Of a DNA stretch of 6,305 nucleotides, positions 5,276-6,305 are shown in pieces. The DNA is taken from NCBI GenBank assembly GCA_022839785.1, contig JALHJW010000023.1, positions 1 to 6,305 of the forward strand, read 5' to 3'. The position numbers were made by a program, and so were the translations under genes. The notes under the pieces were generated by a model. The model did not search any database. It was not told where the DNA came from and was given only the letters and a program-made list of their open reading frames with translations. The first letter of the stretch is position 1. Every line of letters starts with the position of its first letter. This stretch comes from Desulfovibrio sp. (GTDB lineage Bacteria > Desulfobacterota > Desulfovibrionia > Desulfovibrionales > Desulfovibrionaceae).

Positions 5276-6305
5276 AACGAGAATCCTCCCAAGCGCATGA
5301 CGTCCCGCGGGACAGCCCTCCTCATCGTCCTGTGGGCCGCCGTGCTCGCCGTGCTGGCGTGCAGCGGCTGCCACGCGCCCGTTGTCGTCGCCAAGCCCCA
5401 GTTGTTCGCCGAGGGTGAGCTGTTCCTCTACCTGGAGCCCTTCCCCCGGGACGCCAACCGGCTCGATTTCACCGTGGCGGGGGTTTCGGCGATCAAAAAC
5501 GACGGCACGGAGATACCCCTCACCCTCAGGCTGACCGAGGCGACCCCCGCCACCATGAAGTGGCAGCGGATGCTGGGGTCGGCGATCCTGCCGGGGGGGC
5601 GGTACAGCGGCCTGTCGTTCCGGATTGCGGGGGCGGGCATCAAGACCGACGAGGGGCGGATGGCCCTGCTGCCGCCCGAGAAGCCGGTCATGATCGAATT
5701 CCCCTTCGTGGTGGAGCCCCAGAAGGCGGTCCTCGTCTCCCTCACGCTGGATGAAGAGGCATCGGTCAGCAAGCGCTTCAGCTTCTCGCCGGTCTTCAAG
5801 GCCGAGATCCCCGGGCGGCCCCTGTGGGGACTCACGGGCTTCGTCACCAACAAGGGGGCCAACACCATTGCGGTGTTTGACAAGCGGGAGGCCCGGGTCA
5901 CGGAGTTCATCGAGACCGGGCGGGCCCCGGCCGGCATCGTCTTCGACCAGGCGGCGCGGCGGGCCTATGTGGCCCTGTCGGGCGACGACGCCGTGGAGGT
6001 CATCGACCTGATGGCCGACTATTCCCTGACCCGCATCCGCCTCAGCATCGGCGACGCCCCGGCCGAACTGGCCCTGACCCCCGACGGCAGGACCCTGCTG
6101 GTCTCCAACAGCGGCTCCAATACGCTCAGCTTCGTGGACCCGGCCTCCCAGTCGGAACTGGCTCGGGTCATCGTGGGGAGCAGGCCCGGCGCCGTGATCG
6201 TGGACCGGCTGGGACGCACGGCCTACGTGCTCAATACCCTGTCCAATTCGGTGTCGGTGGTTGACATCGCGCGGCGCGCGGTGGTCGCCACGCTGCCTAC
6301 CGAAA
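5273..6305 (+). CDS. Predicted lipoprotein with YVTN-type beta-propeller, N-terminal part (partial at right edge)
   Basis: An open frame of 344 codons to the window end, with no stop reached. Residues 1-29 form a lipoprotein signal (K7, R8, R12, hydrophobic 14-29) ending in VLAC, so C30 is the likely lipidated residue; C33 is an alternative. Residues about 40-180 are beta-rich (LPGGRYSGLSFRI, MIEFPFVVEPQ, VLVSLTLDEE) and resemble DUF4382-type domains, by eye only. From residue 189 a repeat of 42-44 residues appears: FVTNKGANTIAVFD, YVALSGDDAVEVID, LVSNSGSNTLSFVD and YVLNTLSNSVSVVD, with V191, V233, V277 and V319 in register and GxxP turns between. These are YVTN-type propeller blades; more blades should follow. 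The gene begins 26 bases after the cytochrome with no terminator between, so it is probably co-transcribed. Propellers commonly bind partners, so an envelope-anchored role linked to the cytochrome is plausible but inferred. C30-H34 also reads as CXXCH, probably not a heme site. Confidence 0.87.
   Translation, partial: MNENPPKRMTSRGTALLIVLWAAVLAVLACSGCHAPVVVAKPQLFAEGELFLYLEPFPRDANRLDFTVAGVSAIKNDGTEIPLTLRLTEATPATMKWQRMLGSAILPGGRYSGLSFRIAGAGIKTDEGRMALLPPEKPVMIEFPFVVEPQKAVLVSLTLDEEASVSKRFSFSPVFKAEIPGRPLWGLTGFVTNKGANTIAVFDKREARVTEFIETGRAPAGIVFDQAARRAYVALSGDDAVEVIDLMADYSLTRIRLSIGDAPAELALTPDGRTLLVSNSGSNTLSFVDPASQSELARVIVGSRPGAVIVDRLGRTAYVLNTLSNSVSVVDIARRAVVATLPTE

Noticed and set aside
5428..5937. 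A 169-codon - strand frame and several + strand frames in the lipoprotein region
   Set aside because: They overlap the open frame that carries the lipobox and the regular 42-44 residue propeller repeats; none shows a credible domain or ribosome site.
1..6305. CRISPR arrays, tRNA or rRNA genes, insertion sequences, attachment sites
   Set aside because: I saw no spaced short direct repeats, cloverleaf-like sequence, transposase motif or terminal inverted repeats; the only long-range similarity is between the two cytochrome genes.

Overview
The window looks like chromosomal DNA of a metal-reducing Geobacter-type bacterium (Desulfuromonadia/Geobacterales). The evidence is two genes for OmcS-family hexaheme c-type cytochromes, the proteins that polymerise into extracellular electron-conducting filaments in Geobacter sulfurreducens. 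The composition is high-GC with strongly GC-biased third codon positions. All assignments come from reading the sequence and remembered family features; no database search was run.

Layout, all genes on the + strand: (1) 1-758, the C-terminal 251 residues of an OmcS-like cytochrome with its last three heme sites, cut by the window edge. (2) 759-882, a short non-coding stretch with a strong rho-independent terminator (783-817) and a second small GC hairpin (848-861). (3) 883-3936, a 1017-residue membrane protein with duplicated membrane halves, a spermidine-synthase-like Rossmann domain and an unassigned C-terminal region. (4) 3933-5246, a complete second OmcS-like hexaheme cytochrome (437 aa precursor) whose GTG start overlaps the previous stop codon. 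(5) 5273-6305, the start of a lipoprotein with a probable DUF4382-like N-terminal domain and a YVTN-type beta-propeller, running off the right edge.

Genes 3 to 5 are packed as an operon: a 4-base overlap, then a 26-base gap, with no terminator between them. The terminator after gene 1 separates the first cytochrome from this unit, unless it acts as an attenuator or read-through point. The second cytochrome keeps all six CXXCH heme sites and the N-terminal histidine (mature position 16) that in the OmcS filament binds a heme of the neighbouring subunit, so it is predicted to be a second filament-forming cytochrome.

The most interesting point is the partnership. A nanowire-type cytochrome is translationally coupled to a fused transporter/aminopropyltransferase-like membrane protein with altered catalytic motifs, and followed by an envelope-anchored propeller lipoprotein. 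Together they could form an export, assembly or anchoring module for a cytochrome filament. That is inference from gene order, not demonstrated.
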